Origin: Roseomonas mucosa ATCC BAA-692
GTDB taxonomy: Bacteria; Pseudomonadota; Alphaproteobacteria; Acetobacterales; Acetobacteraceae
Direction: 5' to 3'
DNA length: 64,000 bases
Assembly: GCF_000622225.1 (NCBI RefSeq)
Contig: NZ_JHWD01000002.1
Span: 186,001 to 250,000 of the forward strand
Below are positions 9,161 to 17,620 of this stretch, in pieces. Below the pieces are notes generated by a model. It saw only the letters and a list, made by a program, of their open reading frames with translations. It did no database searches and was not told where the DNA came from. Each line of letters starts with the position of its first letter. Positions within the stretch are counted from its first letter, which is position 1. The translations under genes were made by a program, and so were the position numbers.

Positions 9161-9994
9161 TCAGAAGCCCGGCTTGACCGCCGCCAGCCGCCCGCCGACC
9201 CGCAGCGGGCCAATGCGCTTGGCGAGACCCGTGGCGTCGTCCGTCTCCACCAGCGCGCCGCAGAGCGTCGCCTCGCCCTCGGCCGGGGAAAGCCGTTCGC
9301 CCGGCATCCGGCGCCAGAAGCGCAGCGCCGAGGCGCCCTTGCTCATGCCGATCACGCTGTCGTAGTCGCCGCACATCCCGGCATCGGTCATGTAGGCGGT
9401 GCCGCCTTCCAGCACCTGGTGATCCGCCGTCGGCACATGCGTGTGCGTGCCGATCACCAGCGAGGCGCGCCCGTCGAAGGAATGCCCGAAGGCCAGCTTC
9501 TCGCTGGTCGCCTCGGCATGGATGTCCACCACCGCCGCCTGGATCGTGCCGGGCGTGCCCACCGGCCCGCCCAGGACGTGCCTCGCCAGTTCCGCCTGCA
9601 CGCCGCGGAAGGGGTCGTCCAGCGGCTCCATGAACAGCCTGCCCATGACGTTGACCACCAGCGCCCGCCGCCCGCCGGAGATCTCGACCACCGTGGCGCC
9701 GCGCCCCGGCGTGCCGGGCGGGAAGTTGATCGGGCGGATGATGCGCGGCTCCCCTTCCATGAAGGGGATGATCTCCTTGCGGTCCCAGGCATGGTTGCCC
9801 AGCGTCAGCACGTCCACCCCGGCCTCCAGGAAGGCCCGCGCCATGTCGGGGGCGAGGCCGAAGCCGTGGCTGGCATTCTCCGCATTCACCACGACGAGGT
9901 CGGTGGCGAGTTCGCGCCGCAGCGCGGGCAGGCGGGAAACCAGGGCATCGCGCCCGCTGCGCCCCACCACGTCGCCCAGGAACAGTATTCTCAA
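9161..9994 (-). CDS. YmdB family metallophosphoesterase
   Basis: The 277-residue product has all the metal-binding motifs of the TIGR00282/YmdB phosphodiesterase family: FLGDVVGRSGRDAL, VVNAENASHGFGL, TLGNHAWDRKE, VDIHAEATSEKLAFG and IGTHTHVPTAD. Relatives hydrolyse 2',3'-cyclic nucleotides and affect biofilm or development in Gram-positives. The role in alphaproteobacteria is unknown. Translation starts at TTG (9992-9994), which overlaps the stop of the upstream cyclo-ligase (TTGA). A GAGGAG box lies five bases away, so the two are coupled. Confidence 0.9.
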   Translation of the reverse strand: MRILFLGDVVGRSGRDALVSRLPALRRELATDLVVVNAENASHGFGLAPDMARAFLEAGVDVLTLGNHAWDRKEIIPFMEGEPRIIRPINFPPGTPGRGATVVEISGGRRALVVNVMGRLFMEPLDDPFRGVQAELARHVLGGPVGTPGTIQAAVVDIHAEATSEKLAFGHSFDGRASLVIGTHTHVPTADHQVLEGGTAYMTDAGMCGDYDSVIGMSKGASALRFWRRMPGERLSPAEGEATLCGALVETDDATGLAKRIGPLRVGGRLAAVKPGF

Positions 9995-10614
9995 GCCTTC
10001 TCCTCGGAACCCTCTCCGCAGGGCGGCGGTTCGCAATGGATTACGCCGCGCTCCGTCGCCACGGCCCGCAGCGGCCGGTCGCCCGGCCCGGTGGGGACGC
10101 GCGGCACCTCCTGCCCGGCATAGGCGAAGCCGAGCGCCACGGCACCCGGCAAAACCTCCAGCGTGCGGTCGTAATAGCCCGCGCCATAGCCCAGCCGCTG
10201 CCCGCGCCGGTCGAAGGCCAGCAGCGGCACCAGCAGCCAGTCGGGACGCAGTTCCGGCGCCTCGGGCGACGGCTCCGACAGGCCGAAGCGGACGGGCAGC
10301 AGAGGCTCGCCCGGCCGCCATTGCCGGAAGCGCAGGGGCTGGCCGCGCCGCGTTGTCACCGGCAAGGCAACGGCGTGGCCACGCGAGGCCAGCGCCGCCA
10401 GAAGCGGCCGCGGGTCCAGTTCATCCCCCATGGGCCAGTAGCCGGACACCACGGCGCCCGGCGGCGGCGGCATCCCATCCAGGACCACCCGCGCCACGGC
10501 TTCGGCGGCCTCCGGCGTGGCGATGCCAGCGCGCTGCGCCAGCATCTCGTGCCGCAGCCGCGCCTTGGCGGCGGCGAGTTCACCGGGATCGGAAACGAAG
10601 TGCGGAGCCACCAT
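9991..10614 (-). CDS. 5-formyltetrahydrofolate cyclo-ligase
   Basis: Converts 5-formyl-THF to 5,10-methenyl-THF with ATP in folate metabolism. The 207-residue product has the family motifs VVSGYWPMGDELDPRPLL, LPVTTRRGQPLRFRQW and the ATP-binding LLVPLLAFDRRGQRLGYGAGYYDRTL. The ATG at 10612-10614 gives the normal family length. Upstream in-frame codons read through the intergenic structured RNA. It follows zapA and a putative 6S RNA, the same order as the E. coli zapA-ssrS-ygfA locus. Confidence 0.93.
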   Translation of the reverse strand: MVAPHFVSDPGELAAAKARLRHEMLAQRAGIATPEAAEAVARVVLDGMPPPPGAVVSGYWPMGDELDPRPLLAALASRGHAVALPVTTRRGQPLRFRQWRPGEPLLPVRFGLSEPSPEAPELRPDWLLVPLLAFDRRGQRLGYGAGYYDRTLEVLPGAVALGFAYAGQEVPRVPTGPGDRPLRAVATERGVIHCEPPPCGEGSEEKA

Positions 10615-10735
10615 GACCGCTGGCGATTCATCCTCCCAAGGCCTGCTGAAGCAGGTGGGCACCAGATACCCGGACCACGGTCCGGACAGAGCCAGTTCCC
10701 GGAGGATGCACATTGGCCCCGGGGATGAGATACCT
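10610..10735 (-). ncRNA. ssrS: Putative 6S RNA (SsrS) upstream of 5-FCL
   Basis: 6S RNA binds the housekeeping RNA polymerase holoenzyme in stationary phase. Transcribed leftward, this spacer can form a closing stem of eight perfect pairs (arms 10701-10708 and 10629-10636). It encloses a loop with a terminal hairpin (CCGGA...TCCGG arms) and a short CCTGC-TTCA-GCAGG hairpin, the general 6S layout. The GGGAACTGGCTCT and GTGCCCACCTGC segments look like 6S core sequence from memory. The strongest evidence is position: zapA-6S-5-FCL is the conserved ssrS locus. The ends are uncertain. Confidence 0.6.
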
Positions 10736-10764
10736 GGCGCGAAAGGCAGCCCCGCCCGACCTAG

Positions 10765-11085
10765 TTAAGGGCGCTCGAGCCCCGCCGCAATGCCCTCGAT
10801 CCTCTCCGCGACGCGGACCAGACGTTCGGCCATCGCGGGGTTGTCCAGGGTGGGCTGCCCGGCCCGGGCCCGGGAGAGCTCGACCTTCAGGTCATGCACC
10901 TCGTCGGCCAGCAGCAGGGCGGCCAGCAGCAGCAGCCGGTTCTCGCCGAAGGAGCCGCCCATGGCGCGCACGGAATGGACCCGGCGGTCCACCTCCGCCG
11001 CCAGGGCGACGAGATGCGCCTCCTGCCCGTCCTCGCAGGAAACGGGGTGGCTGTAGCCGCCGACGCGAACGGTGACCTGACCCAA
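10765..11085 (-). CDS. zapA: Cell division protein ZapA
   Basis: ZapA is a small dimeric protein that bundles FtsZ filaments at mid-cell. The 106-residue product has the N-terminal ZapA fold (VTVRVGGYSHPVSCEDGQEAHL, then the helix VDRRVHSVRAMGGSFGENRLLLLAALLLADEV). A C-terminal coiled coil ends ERIEGIAAGL. It is encoded three bases after a small coiled-coil gene, and the 5-FCL/6S locus follows. This matches zapA context across proteobacteria. Confidence 0.92.
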   Translation of the reverse strand: MGQVTVRVGGYSHPVSCEDGQEAHLVALAAEVDRRVHSVRAMGGSFGENRLLLLAALLLADEVHDLKVELSRARAGQPTLDNPAMAERLVRVAERIEGIAAGLERP

Positions 11086-11088
11086 GCC

Positions 11089-11430
11089 CTAGACCTCCTG
11101 CCTGTTCTGGGGTTCCGTCCGGCGCTGCGGAGCATCCTCCGGCTCCGGCCCGGCCGCGCCCTTGGCCTGCCCGGCCTCCTCGCCACCTTCCTCGTCCCCG
11201 GCCGCGTCGAGGGACAGGTCCTCGGATTCCGGCTCGGCCTCCATCTCCCCTTCGGACTCCTCCCGGGCCAGGGCAAGCCGCAGCCTGGCCAGGGTCGAGT
11301 CCAGGCGCCGGCCCAGCTCCGCCACCTCTTCCTCCGAGATGGACGAGCGGGGGCGCGAGGCCGCGGCAGCCAGACGCTCCACCGCCGCTTCCAGCCGCGC
11401 CGCGGCTTCGCCCAAACGATCCGCCATCAA
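11089..11430 (-). CDS. Coiled-coil protein upstream of zapA (DUF4164-like)
   Basis: A 113-residue hypothetical protein. The first 65 residues are a predicted coiled coil (ADRLGEAAARLEAAVERL, VAELGRRLDSTLARLRLALA). The rest is a Glu/Gly-rich acidic tail, probably disordered. It is co-transcribed with zapA at a three-base spacing. In other alphaproteobacteria a DUF4164-type small coiled-coil protein occupies this slot, and a Z-ring accessory role is plausible but inferred only from context. The family assignment is tentative. Confidence 0.75.
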   Translation of the reverse strand: MMADRLGEAAARLEAAVERLAAAASRPRSSISEEEVAELGRRLDSTLARLRLALAREESEGEMEAEPESEDLSLDAAGDEEGGEEAGQAKGAAGPEPEDAPQRRTEPQNRQEV

Positions 11431-11469
11431 GCAAGAACCCCGAACGCGTGATATCCTGGGGCATTAGGC

Positions 11470-12156
11470 ATGGCATGGCGCGAGGGTCAACGCCACGCTG
11501 GCCGCGCGGGCGGCAAAACCGATGGCAAAACAGGGAGCCAGGCCATGGGCCGGATCGCGAGCCGCACCGATCCCGGAAATGGGCCCGGAAAAGGGCCCGG
11601 AGACGGACCGGAAGGCGTGCCCGGGAACGAAGCGGGCGCAGCCCCGCGGCACGTGGCCCGGGAAGCCCCCGGCCCGGCCCCGGCGGGCCTTTCCTGGCTG
11701 CCGGCAGTCACGGTGCACGGGCTGCGCGAGGCCGAGGCCGTGCTGCGCGCCGTGACGGAGGCCGGCGGCGGACGGGGCGCGGTGCTGCTTTCCGCCCCCG
11801 GCGCCGCCACCTGGCCCGGCCCCGCGGGCTTCGCCGCCGTGATCCGCCTGGCGCGGGCGCGGCATCCCGCCCTGCCCTGCCGCACCCTGCTGGATTGCGG
11901 CGCCATGCCGGGGCTGGCATTGCGGGCGCTGCGCGAGGGCTGGCGGGAGCTGATCCTGGCGGAAACCTGTCCCGCCTTCGCCCAGGTGGCGGGGGCGGGC
12001 CAGGCGGTGGGGGCGGTGCTGCATGGACGGGCGCCAGAGGCGCTGTCGCTGGATGGCATCGACCTGCGCCGCCCCGGCGGGATGGCGATCCTGCGCCGCT
12101 GGCTCACGACATCGCCAACCGGCGGCGAGATGACAGGGAAGGCCGGAGGCGGCTAG
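11470..12156 (+). CDS. Hypothetical protein upstream of aldolase
   Basis: A product of up to 228 residues that I do not recognise. The first 70 or so are low-complexity, Gly/Pro-rich and may not be translated; an ATG at 11545 would give a shorter form. Residues 75-215 look like a compact alpha/beta domain (LPAVTVHGLREAEAVLRAV, AVLLSAPGAATW, TLLDCGAMPGLALRALREGWRELIL). The gene is divergent from the zapA operon and precedes the aldolase by 128 bases. The function is unknown. Confidence 0.65.
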   Translation: MAWREGQRHAGRAGGKTDGKTGSQAMGRIASRTDPGNGPGKGPGDGPEGVPGNEAGAAPRHVAREAPGPAPAGLSWLPAVTVHGLREAEAVLRAVTEAGGGRGAVLLSAPGAATWPGPAGFAAVIRLARARHPALPCRTLLDCGAMPGLALRALREGWRELILAETCPAFAQVAGAGQAVGAVLHGRAPEALSLDGIDLRRPGGMAILRRWLTTSPTGGEMTGKAGGG

Positions 12157-12159
12157 ACA

Positions 12160-12189
12160 GGCGGCACTTTCCAGGGCGGCACTTTCCGG
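12160..12189. promoter_or_regulatory. Tandem 13-bp direct repeat upstream of aldolase gene
   Basis: The sequence GGCGGCACTTTCC occurs twice, at 12160-12172 and 12175-12187, a 15-bp period. It lies about 100 bases before the aldolase start. The period is not an integral number of helical turns, so the copies would face different sides of the DNA. It could be a regulator site or the product of a short duplication. Confidence 0.35.
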
Positions 12190-12284
12190 GAATCTATCAC
12201 CCGTTCCCGAAAATGCGACGCGGCACGGCGTCGGGGAACATCCACGGGGGCCCCACGGGGCCGCAAGAAGGAAAGGGAAACGCG

Positions 12285-13208
12285 ATGCAGCTCACCCCGC
12301 AGGTCCGGGAGATCCTCTCCTGGTACGAGAGCGACAATCCCGGCACCAAGACCAACATCGCCCGCATCCTGAACAGCGGGAAGCTGGCCGGCACCGGCAA
12401 GATGGTGATCCTGCCGGTGGACCAGGGCTTCGAGCACGGCCCGGCCCGCTCCTTCGCGCCCAACCCGGCGGCCTATGACCCGCGCTACCACTTCGAGCTG
12501 GCGATCGAGGCAGGGCTGAACGCCTATGCCGCGCCGCTTGGCATGATCGAGGCGGGCGCCGCCAGCTTCGCCGGCACGGTGCCGACCATCCTGAAGGTCA
12601 ACTCCTCCAACTCCCTTTCCACCACAAAGGACCAGGCGGTGACGGGCACGGTGGCGGATGCGCTGCGCCTCGGCTGCTCGGCGATCGGCTTCACCATCTA
12701 CCCGGGCTCGGAATACCAGTTCGAGATGATGGAGGAACTGCGCGAGCTGGCCGAGGAAGCCAAGGCCGCCGGCCTCGCCGTGGTGGTCTGGTCCTATCCG
12801 CGCGGCCCGATGCTGGACAAGGTGGGCGAGACCGCGCTCGACATCTGCGCCTATGCCGCGCACATGGCTGCGCTCACCGGCGCCCATATCATCAAGGTGA
12901 AGCCGCCGACCGAGGCGATCTCGCTGGATGCCGCGAAGAAGACCTACGAGAAGTTCCCGGTCCCCGACATCGCCACCCTGGCCGGGCGCATCCGGCACGT
13001 GGTGCAGGCCTGCTTCGGCGGTCGCCGCCTCGTGGTCTTCTCCGGCGGCGAGGCCGGCACCCATGACGCGATGGTGGAAATGGCCAGGGGCATCCATGCC
13101 GGCGGCGGCAACGGCTCGATCGTGGGCCGCAACAGCTTCCAGCGCTCCAAGCCCGAGGCGCTGAAGCTGCTCTCCGCCATCATCGACGTGTACAAGTCGC
13201 CGCTCTGA
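12285..13208 (+). CDS. Class I fructose-bisphosphate aldolase (FbaB/DhnA type)
   Basis: Catalyses reversible cleavage of fructose 1,6-bisphosphate by a Schiff-base mechanism. The 307-residue product has the DhnA-type fold signatures: [58 protein letters not shown] with the Schiff-base Lys region, and VVFSGGEAG with [13 protein letters not shown]. The ATG at 12285 has an AAGGAAAGGG box. Its stop overlaps the thiE start (TGATG), so carbon metabolism and thiamin synthesis genes share a transcript here. Confidence 0.93.
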   Translation: MQLTPQVREILSWYESDNPGTKTNIARILNSGKLAGTGKMVILPVDQGFEHGPARSFAPNPAAYDPRYHFELAIEAGLNAYAAPLGMIEAGAASFAGTVPTILKVNSSNSLSTTKDQAVTGTVADALRLGCSAIGFTIYPGSEYQFEMMEELRELAEEAKAAGLAVVVWSYPRGPMLDKVGETALDICAYAAHMAALTGAHIIKVKPPTEAISLDAAKKTYEKFPVPDIATLAGRIRHVVQACFGGRRLVVFSGGEAGTHDAMVEMARGIHAGGGNGSIVGRNSFQRSKPEALKLLSAIIDVYKSPL

Positions 13209-13870
13209 TGGCCGCCTCCGCGAAGCAGGCGTCCGGGGAGGCCCCCGGCTGCCGACTCTACCTGGTGACGCCGCCGGCGCTGGAGCCGGCCCGCTTCGCG
13301 GAGGAGCTCGCCCGGGCGCTGGATGCGGGCGACGTCGCCTGCGTCCAGCTCCGGCTCAAGGAGGCGGATGACGACGCCATCCGCCGCGCCGTCGACGCGC
13401 TGCGCCCCGTGGCGCAGGCGCGCGACGTCGCCTTCCTGCTGAACGACCGTGCCGACCTCGCCGTGCAGACCGGCTGCGACGGCGCGCATCTGGGCCAGGA
13501 GGACGGCGACCAGGCGGCCGCGCGGGAGCTGCTGGGCGACGGCATCCTGGGCATCACCTGCCATGCCTCCCGCCACCTCGCCATGCAGGCGGGGGAGACC
13601 GGCGCCGACTATGTCGCCTTCGGCGCCTTCTTTCCGACCGCCACCAAGGAGACGGTCCACCGGGCGGAACCCGAGCTGCTTTCCTGGTGGGCGGAGGTGA
13701 TGGAGGTTCCCTCCGTCGCCATCGGCGGTATCGACGCCACGAACTGCGCACCCCTGGTGCGGGCCGGGGCGGATTTCCTGGCCGTCGTCGGGGCGGTATG
13801 GAAGCACCCCGAAGGGCCGGCCGCGGGCGTCCGGGCCATGAACGCCGCCATCGCCCAAGCCGCAGGCTGA
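13208..13870 (+). CDS. thiE: Thiamine phosphate synthase family protein
   Basis: Joins the thiazole and pyrimidine moieties to make thiamine phosphate. The 220-residue TIM barrel has [69 protein letters not shown] and [10 protein letters not shown], all expected phosphate- and pyrimidine-binding segments of ThiE. TenI-type regulators are related, but the complete motif set favours the enzyme. It is translationally coupled to the aldolase. No TPP riboswitch precedes it. Confidence 0.88.
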   Translation: MAASAKQASGEAPGCRLYLVTPPALEPARFAEELARALDAGDVACVQLRLKEADDDAIRRAVDALRPVAQARDVAFLLNDRADLAVQTGCDGAHLGQEDGDQAAARELLGDGILGITCHASRHLAMQAGETGADYVAFGAFFPTATKETVHRAEPELLSWWAEVMEVPSVAIGGIDATNCAPLVRAGADFLAVVGAVWKHPEGPAAGVRAMNAAIAQAAG

Positions 13871-13906
13871 ACGGGTCCGGCCGGGCCGCAACAAAGGAAG
13901 CGCCGC

Positions 13907-15217
13907 TTGGACATCGCCCTGGGACTTTTCCTGACCTTTCTGCTGGTCGTGGCCAGCGTGGTCATCTCCCTGGCGGAAATCTCCTTTGCCGCCGCGCGCG
14001 AGACGCGCCTGCGCATCCTGGCGCAGGAAGGCGACCTGCGCGCCAGCCGCTTCCTGGCGCTGCGTCGCGACACGGCCAGCGTCGTCACCGCCATCCAGAT
14101 CTGCCTGAATGCCGTCGGCGTGCTCGGCGGCGTGATCGGCGAGGGCCTGCTTTCCCCGCCCTTCTCCGCGGCACTGCTGGAGGCGGGGCTGAGCCCCACC
14201 ACCGCCGCCACCGCCGGCTCGGTCCTCTCCTTCCTGCTGGTCACGATGCTTTTCGTGCTGCTGGCGGACCTGGTGCCCAAGCGCATCGCCATGCAGGCGC
14301 CGGAGAAGGTGGCCCTCTCGGTCGGCTGGTTCCCCGCGCTGGCGGTGCGCCTGCTGCGCCCGCTGGTCTTCGTCTTCAGCCGGCTGGCGGACGCCGTCCT
14401 GCGGATGCTGGGCATGCCCACCACCTCGGCGGCGGAGCTGGTCACGGCCGAGGAGCTCCGCGCCACCCTGGCCGCCGGCGTGACCTCCGGCGCGCTGGAG
14501 GCGGGCGAGCACCGGCTGATCGAGAACGTCCTGGCGCTGCGCGAGCGCACCGCCGCCTCGGCCATGACCTCGCGCGACGAGATCGTGTACCTGGACATCA
14601 AGGAATCCCCCGAGATCTGGCAGGAGAAGGTCCGCCGTCACCCCTATTCCCGCTACCCGGTCTGCGATGGCAGCCTGGACCGCGTGCTCGGCCTCACCCG
14701 CGCCGAGGATGTCCTGGCCGCCGTGCTGAACGAGGGACCGGGCGGCATCGACCCGGCCCGGCTGCGCCGCGACGCCCCGGTGGTGCCGGACACGCTCGAC
14801 CTCTGGGAGGTGCTGTCCCAGTTCGAGGCGCAGAAGGCCGGCTTCGCCGTGGTGGTCAGCGAATACGCCATGGTGGTCGGCGTCATCACCTACAAGGACG
14901 TGCTGGCGGTGCTGGTCGGCGGCCTCGCCGATCCCTTCGAGGAAAGCGTCATCGTCCAGCGCGACGAGAATTCCTGGCTGGTGGACGGCATCGCCCCCAT
15001 GGCCGACGTGGTGCAGGTCCTGGGCATCCCGATCTCGCCGGATTCCGGCCCCTACGAGACCGCCGGCGGCTTCGTCATGCACCACCTCCGCCGTGTGCCG
15101 CGCAAGGCCGACAAGATGGAGATCGCCGGCTTCACCTTCGAGGTGGTCGATGTCGAGGGCTTCCGCGTGAACCAGCTCCTCGTCACCCGCAGGGCCGCGC
15201 CGCGCGAGGCGGTCTGA
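13907..15217 (+). CDS. CNNM/CorC-HlyC (UPF0053) family membrane protein
   Basis: A 436-residue protein with an N-terminal DUF21 domain of about four membrane helices (LFLTFLLVVASVVISLAEISF, SVLSFLLVTMLFVLLADLVPKR). A CBS pair (AMTSRDEIVYLDI, HPYSRYPVCDGSLDRVLGL, AVVVSEYAMVVGVITYKDVL) and a CorC_HlyC transporter-associated domain at the C terminus follow. Family members handle divalent cations, often magnesium or cobalt efflux. The start is TTG (13907) with an AAGGAAG box. It follows thiE by 36 bases. Confidence 0.92.
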   Translation: MDIALGLFLTFLLVVASVVISLAEISFAAARETRLRILAQEGDLRASRFLALRRDTASVVTAIQICLNAVGVLGGVIGEGLLSPPFSAALLEAGLSPTTAATAGSVLSFLLVTMLFVLLADLVPKRIAMQAPEKVALSVGWFPALAVRLLRPLVFVFSRLADAVLRMLGMPTTSAAELVTAEELRATLAAGVTSGALEAGEHRLIENVLALRERTAASAMTSRDEIVYLDIKESPEIWQEKVRRHPYSRYPVCDGSLDRVLGLTRAEDVLAAVLNEGPGGIDPARLRRDAPVVPDTLDLWEVLSQFEAQKAGFAVVVSEYAMVVGVITYKDVLAVLVGGLADPFEESVIVQRDENSWLVDGIAPMADVVQVLGIPISPDSGPYETAGGFVMHHLRRVPRKADKMEIAGFTFEVVDVEGFRVNQLLVTRRAAPREAV

Positions 15218-15230
15218 TGGGGCGTGGCCG

Positions 15231-15821
15231 ATGATCCGTTTCCGTCTCTGTGTTTTCGGCGACAGCTTCAGCAACGGCACCGGCGATGACACGATGCTGG
15301 GCTGGGCGGGCCGTGTCTGCGCCACCGCGCGGCAACGCGGCCATGACGTCACCCTCTACAATCTTGGCATCCGCCGTGACACCAGCACCGACATCGCCGG
15401 CCGCTGGCAGGAGGAAGCGGCCCGCCGCCTGCCGGCGGAACAGGATGGCCGACTGCTCTTCGCCTTTGGTGCCAACGACTGTGTGATCGAGGATGGCGCA
15501 CCGCGCGTGCCGCTGCCACGCAGCCTGGAGAACGCCGCCGCCATCCTGAAGGGTACCGCTCGCCCGACGCTCATGCTGGGCCCCATTCCGGCCGGCGATT
15601 CCCTGGCGGATTCCGGGGTGGAGACCCTCGCCCAAGCCCTGGCGCCCCTCTGCGCCGGGCTTGGCATTCCCTTCCTGCCCTTACATCCAGTGGTGCGGGA
15701 CTGCCCTGACTGGGCGGCGGAAGTCCGCTCCGGCGATGGGGCACACCCGAATCAAGGCGGCTATGCCGCTCTGGCCGCCGCCGTCGAAGCCTGGCCGGCC
15801 TGGCGCGCCTGGGTGCCCTGA
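15231..15821 (+). CDS. SGNH/GDSL-type hydrolase
   Basis: A 196-residue lipase/esterase-like protein. Block I is VFGDSFSNG with the Ser nucleophile, block III is FAFGANDC, and block V is DGAHPNQGGY with the catalytic Asp-x-x-His. There is no signal peptide, so it is probably cytoplasmic. The substrate cannot be told from sequence. It follows the CorC-like gene by 13 bases and ends the aldolase operon, converging on epmA. Confidence 0.88.
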   Translation: MIRFRLCVFGDSFSNGTGDDTMLGWAGRVCATARQRGHDVTLYNLGIRRDTSTDIAGRWQEEAARRLPAEQDGRLLFAFGANDCVIEDGAPRVPLPRSLENAAAILKGTARPTLMLGPIPAGDSLADSGVETLAQALAPLCAGLGIPFLPLHPVVRDCPDWAAEVRSGDGAHPNQGGYAALAAAVEAWPAWRAWVP

Positions 15822-15863
15822 CAAAAGCCCACGGAAGCGCACTTCCTTCCCAGGACAGCCGCC

Positions 15864-16931
15864 TCACCCATAGGGCCAGTTCCCCAGCCATCGCGTGAGG
15901 GCGATGTCCTCCACCCCCGCCGCGAGCATGGCCAGCCGGTCGAAGCCCAGCGCGATCCCGCTGCCGCCGGGCATGCCGTGCTCCAGCGCGCGCAGGAAAT
16001 CCTCGTCCACCTCCCAGCCTTCCTCGCCATAGAGGCGCCGCCGCTCGGCCACGTCACGCTCGAAGCGGCCGCGCTGTTCCGCCGGGTCGGTCAGTTCGTC
16101 GAAGGCGTTGGCCAGCTCGATCCCGGCCACGAAAAGCTCGAAGCGCAGCGCCGCCCGGGGGGCCGACGGGTCGCGCCGGGCCAGCGCCGCCTGGGGGGCC
16201 GGCCAATGGGTCAGGAAGCTCGCCCGTTCGCGCCCGAGATGCGGCTCCACATGGTCCAGCATCAGGCGAAAGAACAGTTCCTCCCAGCCCTCGCCCTCCG
16301 GCGCCTCCAGCCCCGCCGCCCGCGCCGCGGCACGCAGCGCCGCGCCGTCCCCCTCCCCGTCGGGCCCCAGCGTGGCGAGGATGTCCAGCCCGCCGCACCA
16401 GCGCCGGAAGGCCTCCGCCACCGGGATGCGCTCGAAAGGTTGGCGGAGATCCGTCTCAACGCCGCGCTGCGCCACGCGGGGTGGCAGGACGGCGCGCAGC
16501 AGCGCTTCGGCCTCGTCCATCATCCCGTCCAGCGGCAGGCCCGGCGCGTACCATTCCAGCATGGTGAACTCCGGTGCGTGGCGGGGCGAGACCTCGCCGT
16601 TCCGCCAGACCCGCGCCAGCTCGAAGACCGGCCCGGCTCCGGCGACCAGCAGCCGCTTCAGTGCCAGTTCGGGCGAGGTCCGCAGCCAGAGGTCCCGCGC
16701 TTCCCCCGGTCCCAGATGCGGGCGGAAGCGGGAGCGGAAGCCCTGCAGGTGTACCTCCATGCCCGGAACCGGCACCAGCGCGGGGGTTTCCACCTCCGTA
16801 TAGCCACGGGCGGTGAAGAAGGCCCTGGTATCCGCCAGGAGCAGGGCACGGCGGCGCAGCGCCGGCAGCCGGGCCGCGAGGCGTTCGGGAAGCCAGTCCG
16901 GCCGGGACAGGGGGGATCGGGGAGACGGCAT
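15864..16931 (-). CDS. epmA: EF-P--lysine ligase EpmA (GenX/PoxA)
   Basis: A truncated class II lysyl-tRNA synthetase paralogue that attaches (R)-beta-lysine to EF-P. The 355-residue product has motif 1 (FFTARGYTEVETPALV), motif 2 (LARVWRNGEVSPRHAPEFTMLEWY) and motif 3 (GSGIALGFDRLAML), but no anticodon-binding domain. The ATG at 16929-16931 is chosen because upstream codons read through an unlikely basic and hydrophobic stretch. EpmB and EF-P genes lie within 4 kb. Confidence 0.93.
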   Translation of the reverse strand: MPSPRSPLSRPDWLPERLAARLPALRRRALLLADTRAFFTARGYTEVETPALVPVPGMEVHLQGFRSRFRPHLGPGEARDLWLRTSPELALKRLLVAGAGPVFELARVWRNGEVSPRHAPEFTMLEWYAPGLPLDGMMDEAEALLRAVLPPRVAQRGVETDLRQPFERIPVAEAFRRWCGGLDILATLGPDGEGDGAALRAAARAAGLEAPEGEGWEELFFRLMLDHVEPHLGRERASFLTHWPAPQAALARRDPSAPRAALRFELFVAGIELANAFDELTDPAEQRGRFERDVAERRRLYGEEGWEVDEDFLRALEHGMPGGSGIALGFDRLAMLAAGVEDIALTRWLGNWPYG

Positions 16932-17265
16932 GTCATCGGGCTTATAGCGCCTCCACCCCATCCTGGCGCGACGGCGATGACGACCGCGTGCATTGTTCCG
17001 CCTCAACCCACATACCGGAAAGCTTTGGGGAGCCCGGGCCCACGCCCCACCGAAGCCCTCCCATGGGCCGGCCGTGAACGGCGGATTACGGAAGGCAGGC
17101 TTCCCGCCCTGGACCAAGAACCATGGGATTGGGGACAGGAATTGTCCGGTTTCCTGTGACAAACATTCCTGAACATCGGTGATTTTCCGGTTAGATTAGC
17201 GTCCTATCTAATGACCATGAGAACGGGACGATGAAGCCCCGCTCAAGAAGAGTTCGGAGAACACC
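16932..17265. other. Intergenic region between divergent epmA and the repeat protein
   Basis: There is no convincing coding frame. The left half is ordinary GC-rich DNA. The last 120 bases are distinctly AT-richer. They hold an inverted repeat GGACA-GGAAT-TGTCC near 17137 and the TTAGAT/ATCTAA pair listed separately. It probably carries promoters for both flanking genes. Confidence 0.5.
17191..17211 (+). promoter_or_regulatory. Inverted repeat/promoter region of secreted repeat protein
   Basis: TTAGAT and ATCTAA arms are separated by nine bases, 55 bases before the start of the secreted protein. A weak sigma-70-like pair (CTGAAC, 17-base spacer, TAGATT) overlaps the left arm. A repressor bound here would block such a promoter. 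This is inference from sequence only. Confidence 0.3.
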
Positions 17266-17592
17266 ATGCGCACCTTCTCGAAGATCGGCCTCGCCGCCCT
17301 GATGGCCACCACCCTGATGGCTGCCCCCGTGGTGAGCCATGCGGCGGAAGGCGGTGGCTACAGCCACTACAGCATCGGCTCCACGCCCCGTGACACCAGC
17401 AGCGCCGGCTCCTCCGCTACCCGCGGCACGCCCAGCTTCGACATGGCCTGGAGCTACGCCACCCCGGGCAGCGTCGTGCGGAACAGCAGCAACGCGGGTT
17501 CCTCGGCCGTGACCGGCGCCCCGACCGGCAGCATGGTGGCCAGCCACTTCACCACGGGCTCCACCCCGCTGGACGTCAGCAACAACAACTGA
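17266..17592 (+). CDS. Small secreted Ser/Gly/Thr-rich repeat protein
   Basis: A 108-residue protein I do not recognise. Residues 1-26 form a clear Sec signal peptide (KIGLAALMATTLMAAP...SHA-A). The mature part contains two 30-residue units, 33-62 and 63-92, and a half unit 93-108, aligning as SHYSIGSTPRD, SYATPGSVVRN and SHFTTGSTPLD with AGSSA in the middle. It has its own AT-rich promoter region and a strong terminator, so it is a monocistronic and probably well expressed exported protein. There are no Cys residues and no lipobox. Confidence 0.85.
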   Translation: MRTFSKIGLAALMATTLMAAPVVSHAAEGGGYSHYSIGSTPRDTSSAGSSATRGTPSFDMAWSYATPGSVVRNSSNAGSSAVTGAPTGSMVASHFTTGSTPLDVSNNN

Positions 17593-17620
17593 CCTTGCGG
17601 CCGGCCCCCCCGGCTGGACC

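Noticed and set aside
12157-13210. TPP riboswitch controlling thiE
   Set aside because: thiE overlaps the aldolase stop and no THI-box-like sequence was seen upstream of either gene.
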